Assembly (NCBI GenBank): GCA_049513815.1
Contig: JBEKVR010000002.1
Span: 1 to 64,000, forward strand
Length of the DNA stretch: 64,000 nt
From: Roseiarcus sp049513815
GTDB lineage: Bacteria; Pseudomonadota; Alphaproteobacteria; Rhizobiales; Beijerinckiaceae
Direction of reading: 5' to 3'
A program made the translations under genes and the position numbers. Position 1 is the stretch's first letter, and every line of letters starts with the position of its first letter. Shown piece by piece: positions 43,644-53,652 of the stretch. The notes under the pieces were generated by a model. The model worked only from the letters and a program-made list of their open reading frames with translations, searched no databases and had not been told where the DNA came from.

Positions 43644-44945
43644 ATGAATCGCGCGAACGGTTTTGATCGGTTCGCTGGATCCGCGATCCTCGTCGCCAGT
43701 TGCGCATTGGCCGCGCCGGCTTTCGCCGCTGACCCCGGCGCTGCAAGCGCCTATTCGCAATGGGCTGGATTCTACGCCGGCGTGGTCTATGGCGCGGGCG
43801 TCAGCACCGCAAACTCGAGCCAGACGGCCTCACGCAGCGTCACCGGGTGGGGACAAACGTCAGGCGCGCTGGTCGGCTACGACTTCCAGACCGGCCGTTA
43901 CGTCTACGGAGCGGAGGGAGAACTCAGTTTCCACCTCCTGCGCCCGGACGATACGGGCGTTCAGCCAAATCTTCCGGTACCGCCCCTTGCGGCGCACGTC
44001 GTCGACACGCCGGTGACCGAGCGGCTGCGCCTCCGGCTCGGCTACGACTCTGGGGCGTTTCTCCCCTACGTCGCTGTCGGCGTCGCCTCGGCGCGAATCT
44101 ATGAAGCCGGCGACGCGTGGCCAGCCGTGCAATACGGACAAACGCGCCAGGCGACGGGTCTGTCGCTCGGCGCCGGTCTCGAGTGGCGCTTCGCTGCGCC
44201 AATCCTCGGGCCGCTGGTCGTCCGCGGCGAATACGTCCTCGACGCTTATCCGGGCCAGTCCTACGCCGTATTTCCCAAGCCGGCGCAACCGATCCGCACC
44301 AGCGCCGTCGAACAATTCTTCCGGGTCGGCGTGATCGACTACATCGATCCGGCTTGGCGGCCGACCGCCGACTCCGGCACGTTCGACTGGTCGGGCGCTT
44401 ATGGCGGCTTCCTGGCCGGCGCGATGTGGGCTGAGCCGCACACGTCGCTTGGCGGCGCGACCACCAACAATTCGGCTGCGGGCCCGGTTGCAGGCGTGTT
44501 CACCGGGCGCAACTTCTTGTTCGGGCCTTGGATGCTCGGCTGGGAGGGCGCCGTCGAGGTGACCAACGTCACCGGAACGGGTCCGCAGCCGACCGGCGCG
44601 CCGATGGACGCCGTCAGCTATCGCAACTATTTCGAGGCCGACGCGCGGCTGCGCGCCGGATACGCGGTCGGACGGTTCCTGCCTTACGTCACGGCGGGGC
44701 TCGACTGGGGTCGCAGCGAGCAGACCGATCTCGTCAGCGGTTCGTACCGCGGGCGGATCTGGAGCGACAACGCGACCGCCGGCGCCGGCGTCGAATACGC
44801 CTTCGACGATCGCTGGACGGCGCGGCTCGAATATCTCTACGATTGGTCGTACGACAGCAATTCGACCGAGCTCGACCATCTGGCGCTCGAACAGACACGG
44901 CCGGCGCAGACGCTGCGCGCCGGGCTCGCCTACTACTTCCACTGA
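43644..44945 (+). CDS. Tandem two-barrel Omp25-like outer-membrane protein
   Basis: 433 residues from the ATG at 43644 with a signal peptide (ending APAFA before ADPGA). Two copies of an Omp25/OmpA-type beta-barrel follow: the first from WAGFYAGVVYGAG (about 35) to FRVGVIDY (about 230), the second from FDWSGAYGGFLAGAMW (about 245) to the C-terminal LRAGLAYYFH. Each has the family segments GYDFQ/GRNFL, RLRLGY/RLRAGY and a VEW/VEY strand. Normal members have one barrel of about 200 residues, so this is a duplication or fusion. The last residue is His rather than Phe. The reverse-strand frames are shadows. Confidence 0.8.
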   Translation: MNRANGFDRFAGSAILVASCALAAPAFAADPGAASAYSQWAGFYAGVVYGAGVSTANSSQTASRSVTGWGQTSGALVGYDFQTGRYVYGAEGELSFHLLRPDDTGVQPNLPVPPLAAHVVDTPVTERLRLRLGYDSGAFLPYVAVGVASARIYEAGDAWPAVQYGQTRQATGLSLGAGLEWRFAAPILGPLVVRGEYVLDAYPGQSYAVFPKPAQPIRTSAVEQFFRVGVIDYIDPAWRPTADSGTFDWSGAYGGFLAGAMWAEPHTSLGGATTNNSAAGPVAGVFTGRNFLFGPWMLGWEGAVEVTNVTGTGPQPTGAPMDAVSYRNYFEADARLRAGYAVGRFLPYVTAGLDWGRSEQTDLVSGSYRGRIWSDNATAGAGVEYAFDDRWTARLEYLYDWSYDSNSTELDHLALEQTRPAQTLRAGLAYYFH

Positions 44946-45269
44946 CGCGCTAGAGGCCGAAGCCGAAGTTCGCGCCAATCGCTTCGACGGCGGGATTCTC
45001 GCGGCCAATGCCGGCGTCGGAGCAACGCTCAAGATCCAGAACGGCGGCGAGTGCCGACAATCTCACCTTCAACGAGGCTTCCATCTGGAGACTCTCGGTT
45101 CGGCTGGCCGGCGCCCCTGGACAAGGACAAGACGCGCCGCTCCCAGATCGAGGCTCGCGCCGTTACAACGCTCGTCATGCTGCAGACGCTGACAACGAAA
45201 AACCGAGCCGAAGCATCGACAGCACGTACAATTGCGCTACATTGCGTTGGCTCGGGGGAGAATCGATCG
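44946..45269. other. Intergenic stretch between two outer-membrane protein genes
   Basis: 324 bp with open frames but no ribosome site or family match before the GTG at 45270. A promoter for the PagL-like gene should lie near the right end. A 44-codon leftward frame ending near 44950 was seen but not supported. Confidence 0.4.
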
Positions 45270-45863
45270 GTGTCGAAATTTGCATTGCCTTTGGCGCTGG
45301 CGCTGAGCGCGTCGACCGTGGCTCAGGCGGCTGATCTCGCGCCGCCCAATAACCCTTTCACGCCGGCGGCCTCCGCCCCACTTTACGATCCGACGAAATT
45401 TGAAATCCGCGGCGGGTTTTTTGCCTCGCCCTTTGGGGTCGAACAAGGCTCTACCGATGTCAGCGCCGCACTCGTATTCCCGAAGGTCGTCAGCCTTCCG
45501 GGATGGCAGGACGTGCTCATTCCAAGGCTCCGGATCGGCGGTGTGGTCAATCTAGACGGCAGGACGAGCTACGCCTACGCGGACGGTCTGTGGACCCTAA
45601 ATGTCGACAGAGTCTTCGCCGAAGCGTTTTTCGGCGGCCTCGTGCACGACGGACCGCTCCAAAATCATATCGACGAGAACGCCACCGCTCTGGGGTGCCG
45701 CGAACTCTATCACCTCGGGGCTGACTTAGGTTATCGGTTCGACCAACATTGGAGCGTCATCGCCACGTACGAGCATGGCTCCGATGGCGAACCAATACTG
45801 TCGAATTGTCCCCAAAACAGAGGCCTTAACGTGGCGGGCGTCGCTCTCGGCTATTCGTTTTAG
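45270..45863 (+). CDS. PagL-like lipid A 3-O-deacylase family outer-membrane protein
   Basis: 197 residues from the GTG at 45270, which has CGGGGGAG upstream and gives a clean signal peptide (VSKFALPLALALSASTVAQA). The body reads like an eight-stranded barrel (YDPTKFEIRGGFFASPFG ... LGYRFDQHWSVIATYEHGSD). The C-terminus is NRGLNVAGVALGYSF with terminal Phe. EHGSDGEP corresponds to the His-x-Ser active site of PagL, with a Glu following. It would remove an acyl chain from lipid A at the cell surface. Frames starting further upstream are not favoured because they would bury the signal peptide. Confidence 0.75.
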   Translation: MSKFALPLALALSASTVAQAADLAPPNNPFTPAASAPLYDPTKFEIRGGFFASPFGVEQGSTDVSAALVFPKVVSLPGWQDVLIPRLRIGGVVNLDGRTSYAYADGLWTLNVDRVFAEAFFGGLVHDGPLQNHIDENATALGCRELYHLGADLGYRFDQHWSVIATYEHGSDGEPILSNCPQNRGLNVAGVALGYSF

Positions 45864-46027
45864 GCCGCCGCCGCTCCTCCCGCCAGCGCGCGATTACAGT
45901 GGTGGGCCGAGATTGGGATCACGGGGACGCTGTTGCGCGTTGTGCGATGTCTGAAGGTTTGGCCAGCGATCTCGCATCTTGCGATTGAGGACCCTTCCCT
46001 CCGGTCCATGCCGAGCTTGCAGCGCGC

Positions 46028-46921
46028 TCAAAGGTCGCCATAGGGCGGTCGCCGCGGCGCCCGGTGGGCGGCGACAAACGCCTCCATCCCGGCGACGATG
46101 GCGGCTTTCGTCGCGTCGCGACGATCGCCGGACGGCGCGCTCGCTTCGAGCGGGCCGAAGACGAAGCCGAACGGACCGCCGCGCTTGCCCCCTCGCTCAG
46201 ACCAATAGGCGTCATAGCGCGAGAATTTCGTTTTGTTCTGCAGCCGCCGCAGCACGTGATTGGCGTCACAGACACCGTGCAAGGCCTTGAAGCCGAGCGC
46301 TCGCCCCATCGCACGAGCGGCTAGCAGCGCTGCGTCCTTCGGGCGAAGGCCGTAGAGATCGCGCGTCGCGTCGATGACGTCGCGCTTGAAAATACTGGCC
46401 GGACCCTGAAGACCGCCGACGACGATCGCCGGCTCGCCGTCGACGCGCGCGAAACACAGCGACAGACGGCTCAATTCGCGGCCGGTCGACCGCTTGGCGA
46501 CGACAATCGCTAACTCGCCCTCGCGCTGCATGTAGACGACATTGGCGGCGATGACGAAGAGCGCGTATTCGCCGCCTCGCCGGCCGCTGAGCTCGACGAC
46601 GGGCAGCGGCGCCTCGGCGAACAAGCGGGCGAGGAAGTCGCGCGAGAACAGCGCGCGGAGCCAGCGATAGTGTTCGAACAACAGCGCCAAACGCTGGCGT
46701 GGCCAATAGTCGCGATGCACATAGCGGCGCACCGGTTTGGCGAGCACGCGGACCGGCGGCGGCGCGGCGGCGACGGCGCGATAGAGAGCGCGAATGTAAC
46801 GACGCCAGCGCGCCGACGACACCGGCGCCAGCAGCGAACGCAGCAGATAGTTTCGGAACGCTTTCCGGGCCTTCGGCGGCGCGCCGGGCGTCGGACCTGC
46901 AATTGGTTGCAATTTGATCAT
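46028..46921 (-). CDS. VirK/YbjX (DUF535) family protein
   Basis: 297 residues from the ATG at 46921 (MIKLQPIAGP). DUF535 landmarks include HYRWLRALFSRDFLARLF, YALFVIAANVVYMQREGELAI, RLSLCFARVDGEPAIVVGGLQG, GFKALHGVCDANHV and YDAYWSERGG. Relatives VirK and YbjX are linked to virulence and envelope stress in enterobacteria, with no established reaction. The gene lies just before a block of polysaccharide genes and diverges from a glycosyltransferase, in keeping with a surface role. Confidence 0.88.
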   Translation of the reverse strand: MIKLQPIAGPTPGAPPKARKAFRNYLLRSLLAPVSSARWRRYIRALYRAVAAAPPPVRVLAKPVRRYVHRDYWPRQRLALLFEHYRWLRALFSRDFLARLFAEAPLPVVELSGRRGGEYALFVIAANVVYMQREGELAIVVAKRSTGRELSRLSLCFARVDGEPAIVVGGLQGPASIFKRDVIDATRDLYGLRPKDAALLAARAMGRALGFKALHGVCDANHVLRRLQNKTKFSRYDAYWSERGGKRGGPFGFVFGPLEASAPSGDRRDATKAAIVAGMEAFVAAHRAPRRPPYGDL

Positions 46922-47076
46922 CAGTCGGAAGTCGCGGAATGCGCGGCGCGCGCGCCGTAACGCATCGTCACGATTGACAATCCGCGGCCCTGCACACAAC
47001 GTCAAGCTGACGCTGCGTCGCCATTGCGACGACGGCGTCCTCCGCACCGGATGCGGGCCACGCGAGGCAGTTCCAC

Positions 47077-48225
47077 TTGGGCGTGCGTGACGACACCGCC
47101 GCTTGGCGAATTTTGCAGGTGCTGCCGCGCGGCATGCGCTACGCGCGGACGGCCGCGACGTCGATCGACCTCTACGTCAGCGAGATGGCGACGCACAGCC
47201 GCTTTCGCGTCGAGGTGATGGCCGAGTCGAGCGATCGGCCGCTGCCGGCCACCGCCATCCACGCGCTGCCGCGATTCGCCTTCGCCGAGACGCAACGGCG
47301 ATCGCGCCTCGTCGCCGCGCTGGTGGATTCGCTTCGCCCGGCGGCGGTGGTGGTGCAGCAGCACCTGCCCTCGGCCGCGGCGCTGCGGGCGCGCGTCGGC
47401 GCGCCAATTATTCTGCAGAAGCACAATTTCCTGCGCGTCTCGCGCGGCGCCGTTTGGCTGCGCGACGCTTCGCATTGGCGGCGCACCCGCCAGTTGAACG
47501 CTCTCGCCGGGCTCACCTTCGTTAGCCAGACCGTGCTCGCCGAATTCGAACGCGACTGGCCTGAGGTGACGATCCCGCGGCGCGTCGTCGCCAACGGCTT
47601 CGACGCTTCGGACTGGCGGCCCCAACAGACGCGCGAGCGGACTGTGCTCACCGTCGGCCGCGTGACGCCGGAGAAGGGTCTGCTCGAGGCGGCGCGCGCG
47701 CTCGCCGCAATCCTGCCGCGCCACTCCGACTGGACGGCGACCTTCGTCGTTTCCGAGCCCGACCGCTTCCCCGACTATTTTGCTGCGATTGGCGCGGCGT
47801 TGGCGCCGCTCGGGCCGCAGGCGCGCCTGCTCGTCGGCCGACCGTTCGACGAGGTCAAGGCGCTCAACGAACGGGCGGCGATCGCGCTGGCGCCGTCCGT
47901 CTGGCGCGAACCGTTCGGCCGCACTTGCCTCGAGGCGCACGCGGGCGGCGCCGCGGTCGTCTCCTCCGGCAGCGGCGGCTTGCGCGAGATCAGCGGCGAT
48001 GCGGCGCTCTATCTCTCGGCGGTCGAGCCGGCGCGAATCGCCGAGGCGGTGGAAGCGTTGATCGTCGACCAATCGTCGCGCGAGCGGCTGGCGGCCGAGG
48101 GGCGCGCGCGGGTCGAGCGGCTGTACGACATCCGCCGCGTCGCCGCCGAGCTCGACGACTTCTGCGCCAAAACGATCGAACGCGCGCGCCGTCGGCTCGC
48201 CCCCGCGGGCTCGTTCGCCGCCTAA
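47077..48225 (+). CDS. Family-4 glycosyltransferase
   Basis: About 382 residues, GT-B fold. The donor-binding half contains LTVGRVTPEKGLLEAARAL and EPFGRTCLEAHAGGAAVVSSGSGGLREI, the E-x7-E motif region of GT4 enzymes. The N-terminal half has the acceptor-side RILQVLPRGMRYARTAATSIDLYV. The start is a TTG at 47077 with GAGG 9 bp upstream, or the GTG 6 bp later. The gene converges with the exporter gene after 5 bp. It probably adds a sugar to a surface glycan or lipid; donor unknown. Confidence 0.85.
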   Translation: MGVRDDTAAWRILQVLPRGMRYARTAATSIDLYVSEMATHSRFRVEVMAESSDRPLPATAIHALPRFAFAETQRRSRLVAALVDSLRPAAVVVQQHLPSAAALRARVGAPIILQKHNFLRVSRGAVWLRDASHWRRTRQLNALAGLTFVSQTVLAEFERDWPEVTIPRRVVANGFDASDWRPQQTRERTVLTVGRVTPEKGLLEAARALAAILPRHSDWTATFVVSEPDRFPDYFAAIGAALAPLGPQARLLVGRPFDEVKALNERAAIALAPSVWREPFGRTCLEAHAGGAAVVSSGSGGLREISGDAALYLSAVEPARIAEAVEALIVDQSSRERLAAEGRARVERLYDIRRVAAELDDFCAKTIERARRRLAPAGSFAA

Positions 48226-48230
48226 ACGAA

Positions 48231-50057
<1,827 letters not shown>

Positions 50058-50468
50058 TCGTCAGACCAGCGCGCGGAGGACTAATCCTTCGTCGCCGCGA
50101 GTCAACCCGCGCGCCGCCGGCGCGTGACGGCGACGGCGGCGCGCGCGTCGGCCTACGGCGGTCTCGCCTGGTTCGAGCGGCGCCTCTTGTCAACGCATCG
50201 CGGTTTGCACGGGCGGCTCGCGGCGAGAGGGCCGGCGCGGCGAACCGGCGCCGTTTTCGCGCAAATCATTCCTTTCAAGCCCTTGCGCTGCGCTTTCTTT
50301 CCGCGTCGGCGCTGGGATGCTTTGATTTCGAGGTTCGCCGATCGCCGTGAACGACGGGCGCCGAACCCGTCGGCTGCAAGAGCGTCGACAATTTCGCCCA
50401 TTTGATAAGGCGTCACCGTATTCCGAACGTTTTCGCCAATTCCACGCGGTCCCGCAGATCGTTGTCAG
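50058..50468. other. Intergenic stretch between the exporter and rfbA
   Basis: 411 bp without a credible gene. It carries one copy of a two-block sequence element (50245-50287) that recurs upstream of rfbB. The exporter promoter should lie near 50060-50150. Confidence 0.5.
50245..50287. repeat. Dispersed intergenic element, copy A
   Basis: Block 1 (CCGGCGCCGTTTTC, 50245-50258) and block 2 (CTTTCAAGCCCTTGCG, 50272-50287) match blocks at 53286-53330 with one and two mismatches and similar spacing. Both copies lie between genes and in the same orientation. This suggests a small repeated family or a shared regulatory element. Only two copies are seen here. Confidence 0.45.
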
Positions 50469-51338
50469 TTAATACACCGCATTCGCCAATCGCGCTAGAT
50501 AGTTTCCGTAGAGGCTCTTCTTAAGCAACTCAGCTAAGTCAGCGAGTTGCGATGCGGAAATCCAACCCGCCGCGAATGCGATTTCTTCTGGGCAAGCGAT
50601 GTTCAGGCCCTCTCGTCTTACCAGAACACGAATGAACTCGGCGGCCTCCAAGAGCGAATCAGGCGTTCCAGTATCGAGCCAGGCAAAGCCCCGGCCCATT
50701 TGTTCGACGTGCAGCGCGCCGCGCTTCAGGTATTCGAGGTTCAAGTCGGTGATCTCCAGCTCGCCGCGCGCCGACGGTTTGATGGCGGCGGCGTATTCCG
50801 GCGCCCATTCGTCGTAGAAATAGAGGCCCGTCACCGCCCAATTGGAGCGGGGATTCTTCGGCTTCTCCTCAATCGACGTCGCGCGCCCTTCGGCGTCGAA
50901 GGCGACGACCCCGTAGCGCTCGGGATCAGTCACCTGATACGCAAACGCCGTCGCTCCGTCGTTGCTTGCCGCATGGCGCAGCAAGGCCGTGAGCCCGTGG
51001 CCGTGGAAGAGGTTGTCGCCCAGCACGAGCGCCGACCGGCGCCCGGCGACGAAATCAGCGCCAATCACATAGGCCTGAGCGAGGCCTTCCGGCCTTGGTT
51101 GCTCGGCGTAGGAAATCGCAATGCCCCATTGCGAGCCGTCGCCGAGCAACTTCGCGAACAAGGGCAGGTCTAGCGGCGTCGAGATGATCAGAATTTCGCG
51201 CACGCCCGCCAGCATCAACGTCGACAATGGATAGTAAATCATCGGTTTGTCGTAGATCGGCAACAACTGCTTCGACACCGCGAGCGTCATCGGGTGAAGC
51301 CGCGTCCCGCTTCCGCCGGCGAGTATGATTCCCCTCAT
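50469..51338 (-). CDS. rfbA: Glucose-1-phosphate thymidylyltransferase
   Basis: 289 residues. It makes dTDP-glucose from glucose-1-phosphate and dTTP. The N-terminal nucleotide motif GIILAGGSGTRLHPMTLAVS, YDKPMIYYPLS, LVLGDNLFHGHG and EEKPKNPRSNWAVTGLYFYD are those of RfbA/RmlA. The ATG overlaps the stop of a short remnant frame (ATGA, 51335-51338). It is the last of the leftward rfbB-rfbC-remnant-rfbA group. Confidence 0.95.
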   Translation of the reverse strand: MRGIILAGGSGTRLHPMTLAVSKQLLPIYDKPMIYYPLSTLMLAGVREILIISTPLDLPLFAKLLGDGSQWGIAISYAEQPRPEGLAQAYVIGADFVAGRRSALVLGDNLFHGHGLTALLRHAASNDGATAFAYQVTDPERYGVVAFDAEGRATSIEEKPKNPRSNWAVTGLYFYDEWAPEYAAAIKPSARGELEITDLNLEYLKRGALHVEQMGRGFAWLDTGTPDSLLEAAEFIRVLVRREGLNIACPEEIAFAAGWISASQLADLAELLKKSLYGNYLARLANAVY

Positions 51339-51475
51339 TTGGCGACCGCTCCCAATGACAATTCAGGCAATCGGGCGAGACAAACGCGGAGGCCCGCGTC
51401 GGCGCAATCGCGCGCGTTGAGGTCAATTTGCGCGCGAGCGACTTGGCCCGCCGTTCCGGTCTCAATCGACCCCAT
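51335..51475 (-). pseudogene. Probable rfbD N-terminal remnant
   Basis: A 46-codon frame from ATG 51475 to a stop overlapping rfbA. It contains ETGTAGQVARA, like the dinucleotide-binding start VTGTAGQVA of dTDP-4-dehydrorhamnose reductase (RfbD), and ends LARLPELSLGAVAK, like the LARPELDL that follows in that family. The rest of the roughly 290-residue enzyme is absent. It stands where rfbD would be expected in this operon and keeps translational coupling to rfbA. The match is short, so a chance small ORF cannot be excluded. Confidence 0.5.
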
Positions 51476-51479
51476 GACG

Positions 51480-52043
51480 CTACTCGAAATAGACAGGCAG
51501 CTCGCTCAGCCGTGGCAGGCTTGCGTCCTTTTGCGAGAGGATGGCGTGAGCCGCCAACGGCGGCCAGGCGATCGCCAGGTCGGGATCGTTCCACGCCACG
51601 CCGCCGTCGTGCTCGGCGGAGTAATAGTTCGTCGCCTTGTAGACAACCTCGACATTCGGCTCGAGCGTGCAGAAACCGTGGAGGAAGCCAACTGGAATCA
51701 GGAGTTGTCGCCAGTTCTCGGCGGAGAGTTCGATGGCGACGTGGCGTCCGTAGGTCGGCGAACTGCGGCGGATGTCGACGGCGACGTCGAGGATGCGGCC
51801 GCGGACGACGCGCACAAGCTTGTCCTGCGCGAGCGGCGGCCGCTGAAAATGCAGGCCGCGAATCGTGCCGGCCTCGCCGGACAGCGAGTGATTGTCCTGA
51901 ACGAACTCGAGATCGAGGCCGACAGCGGCGAAGTCCCGTCGATTGTACACTTCGGAGAAAAAACCGCGGCGGTCGCCGAGTCGTTGCGGCGTGACGACCT
52001 TCACGTCGGGAATTGCGGTCGCTTCGACGACGATCAAACCCAT
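51480..52043 (-). CDS. rfbC: dTDP-4-dehydrorhamnose 3,5-epimerase
   Basis: 187 residues from the ATG at 52043. Cupin-fold epimerase: RRGFFSEVYNRRDFAAVG, VQDNHSLSGEAGTIRGLHFQ (catalytic His after RGL), and IPVGFLHGFCTLEPNVEVVYK. YSAEHDGGVAWNDPDLAI is the C-terminal signature. It follows rfbB by 26 bp. A frame extension upstream reads into the rfbB end and is not used. Confidence 0.94.
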   Translation of the reverse strand: MGLIVVEATAIPDVKVVTPQRLGDRRGFFSEVYNRRDFAAVGLDLEFVQDNHSLSGEAGTIRGLHFQRPPLAQDKLVRVVRGRILDVAVDIRRSSPTYGRHVAIELSAENWRQLLIPVGFLHGFCTLEPNVEVVYKATNYYSAEHDGGVAWNDPDLAIAWPPLAAHAILSQKDASLPRLSELPVYFE

Positions 52044-52069
52044 GCGCCCCCCCTCGGCTTGCGCCCGCC

Positions 52070-53140
52070 TCAGTTTGCGAGCACGCCGAGGCGCTCGCCG
52101 CGATAGCGCCCGGAGCGGATGTCGCTCCACCAGCCGCGATTGTCGAGATACCAGCGCACCGTCTTGCGTAAGCCGCTCTCGAACGACTCGCGAGGGCGCC
52201 ATCCGAGCTCGCGAGCGACCTTGCCGGCGTCGATGGCGTAACGCAGATCATGGCCTGGCCGATCGGCGACGAACGTGATCAGTTCGCGCCGCGAGCCGAA
52301 CTTCTGGTCCGGCGCAAATTCGTCGACGAGATCGCAAACCGCTTCGACCACCTGCAAATTGCGCCGCTCGCCGCCGCCGCCGATGTTGTAGCTCTCGCCA
52401 ACCCGCCCGCGCTCGACGACCGTCAGCAAGGCTTCGGCGTGGTCGTCGACGAACAGCCAGTCGCGAACATTCTCTCCGCGTCCATAAACAGGCAGCGGCT
52501 TGCCTTCCAGCGCGTTGAGGATCATCAGCGGGATGAGCTTCTCGGGAAAGTGATAAGGCCCGTAGTTGTTGGAGCAATTTGTCGCAACCGTCGGCAGCTC
52601 ATAGGTGTGGGCCCAGGCGCGAACCAGGTGATCCGATCCGGCTTTCGAGGCCGAGTAGGGCGAATTCGGCGCGTAAGCGGCGTCCTCCCGGAACGCGCCC
52701 TCAGGCCCCAGAGAGCCGAACACCTCGTCGGTCGAGACGTGATGAAATCGGAAGGACCGCGCGCGCTGCGAAGGCAGCCGCCGCCAGTACAGCAGCGCCG
52801 CCTGTAACAACTCGTAAGTGCCGAGGACGTTGGTGCGGACGAACTCGACCGGCCCGTCGATCGAGCGGTCGACATGGCTCTCGGCGGCCAGATGCAGGAT
52901 CCAATCCGGCTGGAACGCCTCGATCGCCTTGGCGACCGCCGCGCCGTCGCAAATGTCGCCGCGGACAAACCGATAGCGCGGATCGCCGGCGACCGGGTCG
53001 AGCGAGGCGAGATTGCCGGCATAGGTGAGCTTGTCGAAGACGAGCGCGTCGTGCGGCGTCGTGCGGATCATGCGGCGCACGACGGCGGAGCCGATGAAAC
53101 CGGCGCCGCCAGTGACCAGGATCCGCTTCTTCTCGGTCAT
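52070..53140 (-). CDS. rfbB: dTDP-glucose 4,6-dehydratase
   Basis: 356 residues from the ATG at 53140 (MTEKKRILVTGGAGFIGSAV). NAD motif GGAGFIG, catalytic YSASKAGSDHLVRAW (Tyr and Lys), HHVSTDEVFGSLG (Thr/Asp/Glu) and NCSNNYGPYHFPEKLIPL are intact. It makes dTDP-4-keto-6-deoxyglucose for RfbC. First gene of the rhamnose group. With rfbC and rfbA it makes the 4-keto precursor, but the last reductase is missing as an intact gene here. Confidence 0.95.
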   Translation of the reverse strand: MTEKKRILVTGGAGFIGSAVVRRMIRTTPHDALVFDKLTYAGNLASLDPVAGDPRYRFVRGDICDGAAVAKAIEAFQPDWILHLAAESHVDRSIDGPVEFVRTNVLGTYELLQAALLYWRRLPSQRARSFRFHHVSTDEVFGSLGPEGAFREDAAYAPNSPYSASKAGSDHLVRAWAHTYELPTVATNCSNNYGPYHFPEKLIPLMILNALEGKPLPVYGRGENVRDWLFVDDHAEALLTVVERGRVGESYNIGGGGERRNLQVVEAVCDLVDEFAPDQKFGSRRELITFVADRPGHDLRYAIDAGKVARELGWRPRESFESGLRKTVRWYLDNRGWWSDIRSGRYRGERLGVLAN

Positions 53141-53652
53141 GAGTGTTCCGTCATCGGCAATTGACTTCGCCGCTCCAACCCCGCCCGTCAAGGGGACGCG
53201 GAACGCGCCGCGGCGCCGCGGTGTGACGGCCACCGCGGCGGCGGCGGAGACCCAGCCGGCGACGCCGCGACGCGGGGGCGAACAGCCGGCGCCATTTTCC
53301 GGCGCGACGATTTGCTTTCAGGGCCTTGCGAGGCAATTCTCCGCCGTCGCGCTGCGTCGCGCGGCCGCCGGCGCATGGGAAGGCCGCCATATTGAACATT
53401 CTAAATCAGTAATATTGAAGACGGGCAGCAGGCGGGACGGCGGCCGTCACGGGCGGCGGCGATTCTCAGTTGAAGGCACGGTCAACCTCATCCCCGTTCT
53501 CGCCATTCCCGTCAAGCTGACGTGGAACGCCGCTGCGCGACATATCGCCGTAACGGTCTCGAATGCGCAAGCGACGCCGGCGAGAGGGATCGCGATGAAC
53601 GCGGTTGGTCGCCCGCATTCGCTCGGCTGCTGCCGCGTCCGCGCCGCGCGCG
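53141..53652. other. Intergenic stretch between rfbB and the RgpF-like gene
   Basis: 512 bp without a credible gene. Besides one repeat element copy (53286-53330) it holds an AT-rich patch near 53395-53420 that could carry the rfb promoter. Frames crossing it have arginine-rich shadow-like composition. Confidence 0.45.
53286..53330. repeat. Dispersed intergenic element, copy B
   Basis: Block 1 (CCGGCGCCATTTTC, 53286-53299) and block 2 (CTTTCAGGGCCTTGCG, 53315-53330) are the second copy of the element at 50245-50287. It lies about 150-190 bp upstream of rfbB, in a position that could affect its promoter or leader. Confidence 0.45.

Noticed and set aside
44950..45082. 44-codon leftward frame MEASLKVRLSALAAVLDL
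   Set aside because: Looks protein-like, but there is no clear ribosome site, family match or conserved neighbour; chance frame cannot be excluded.
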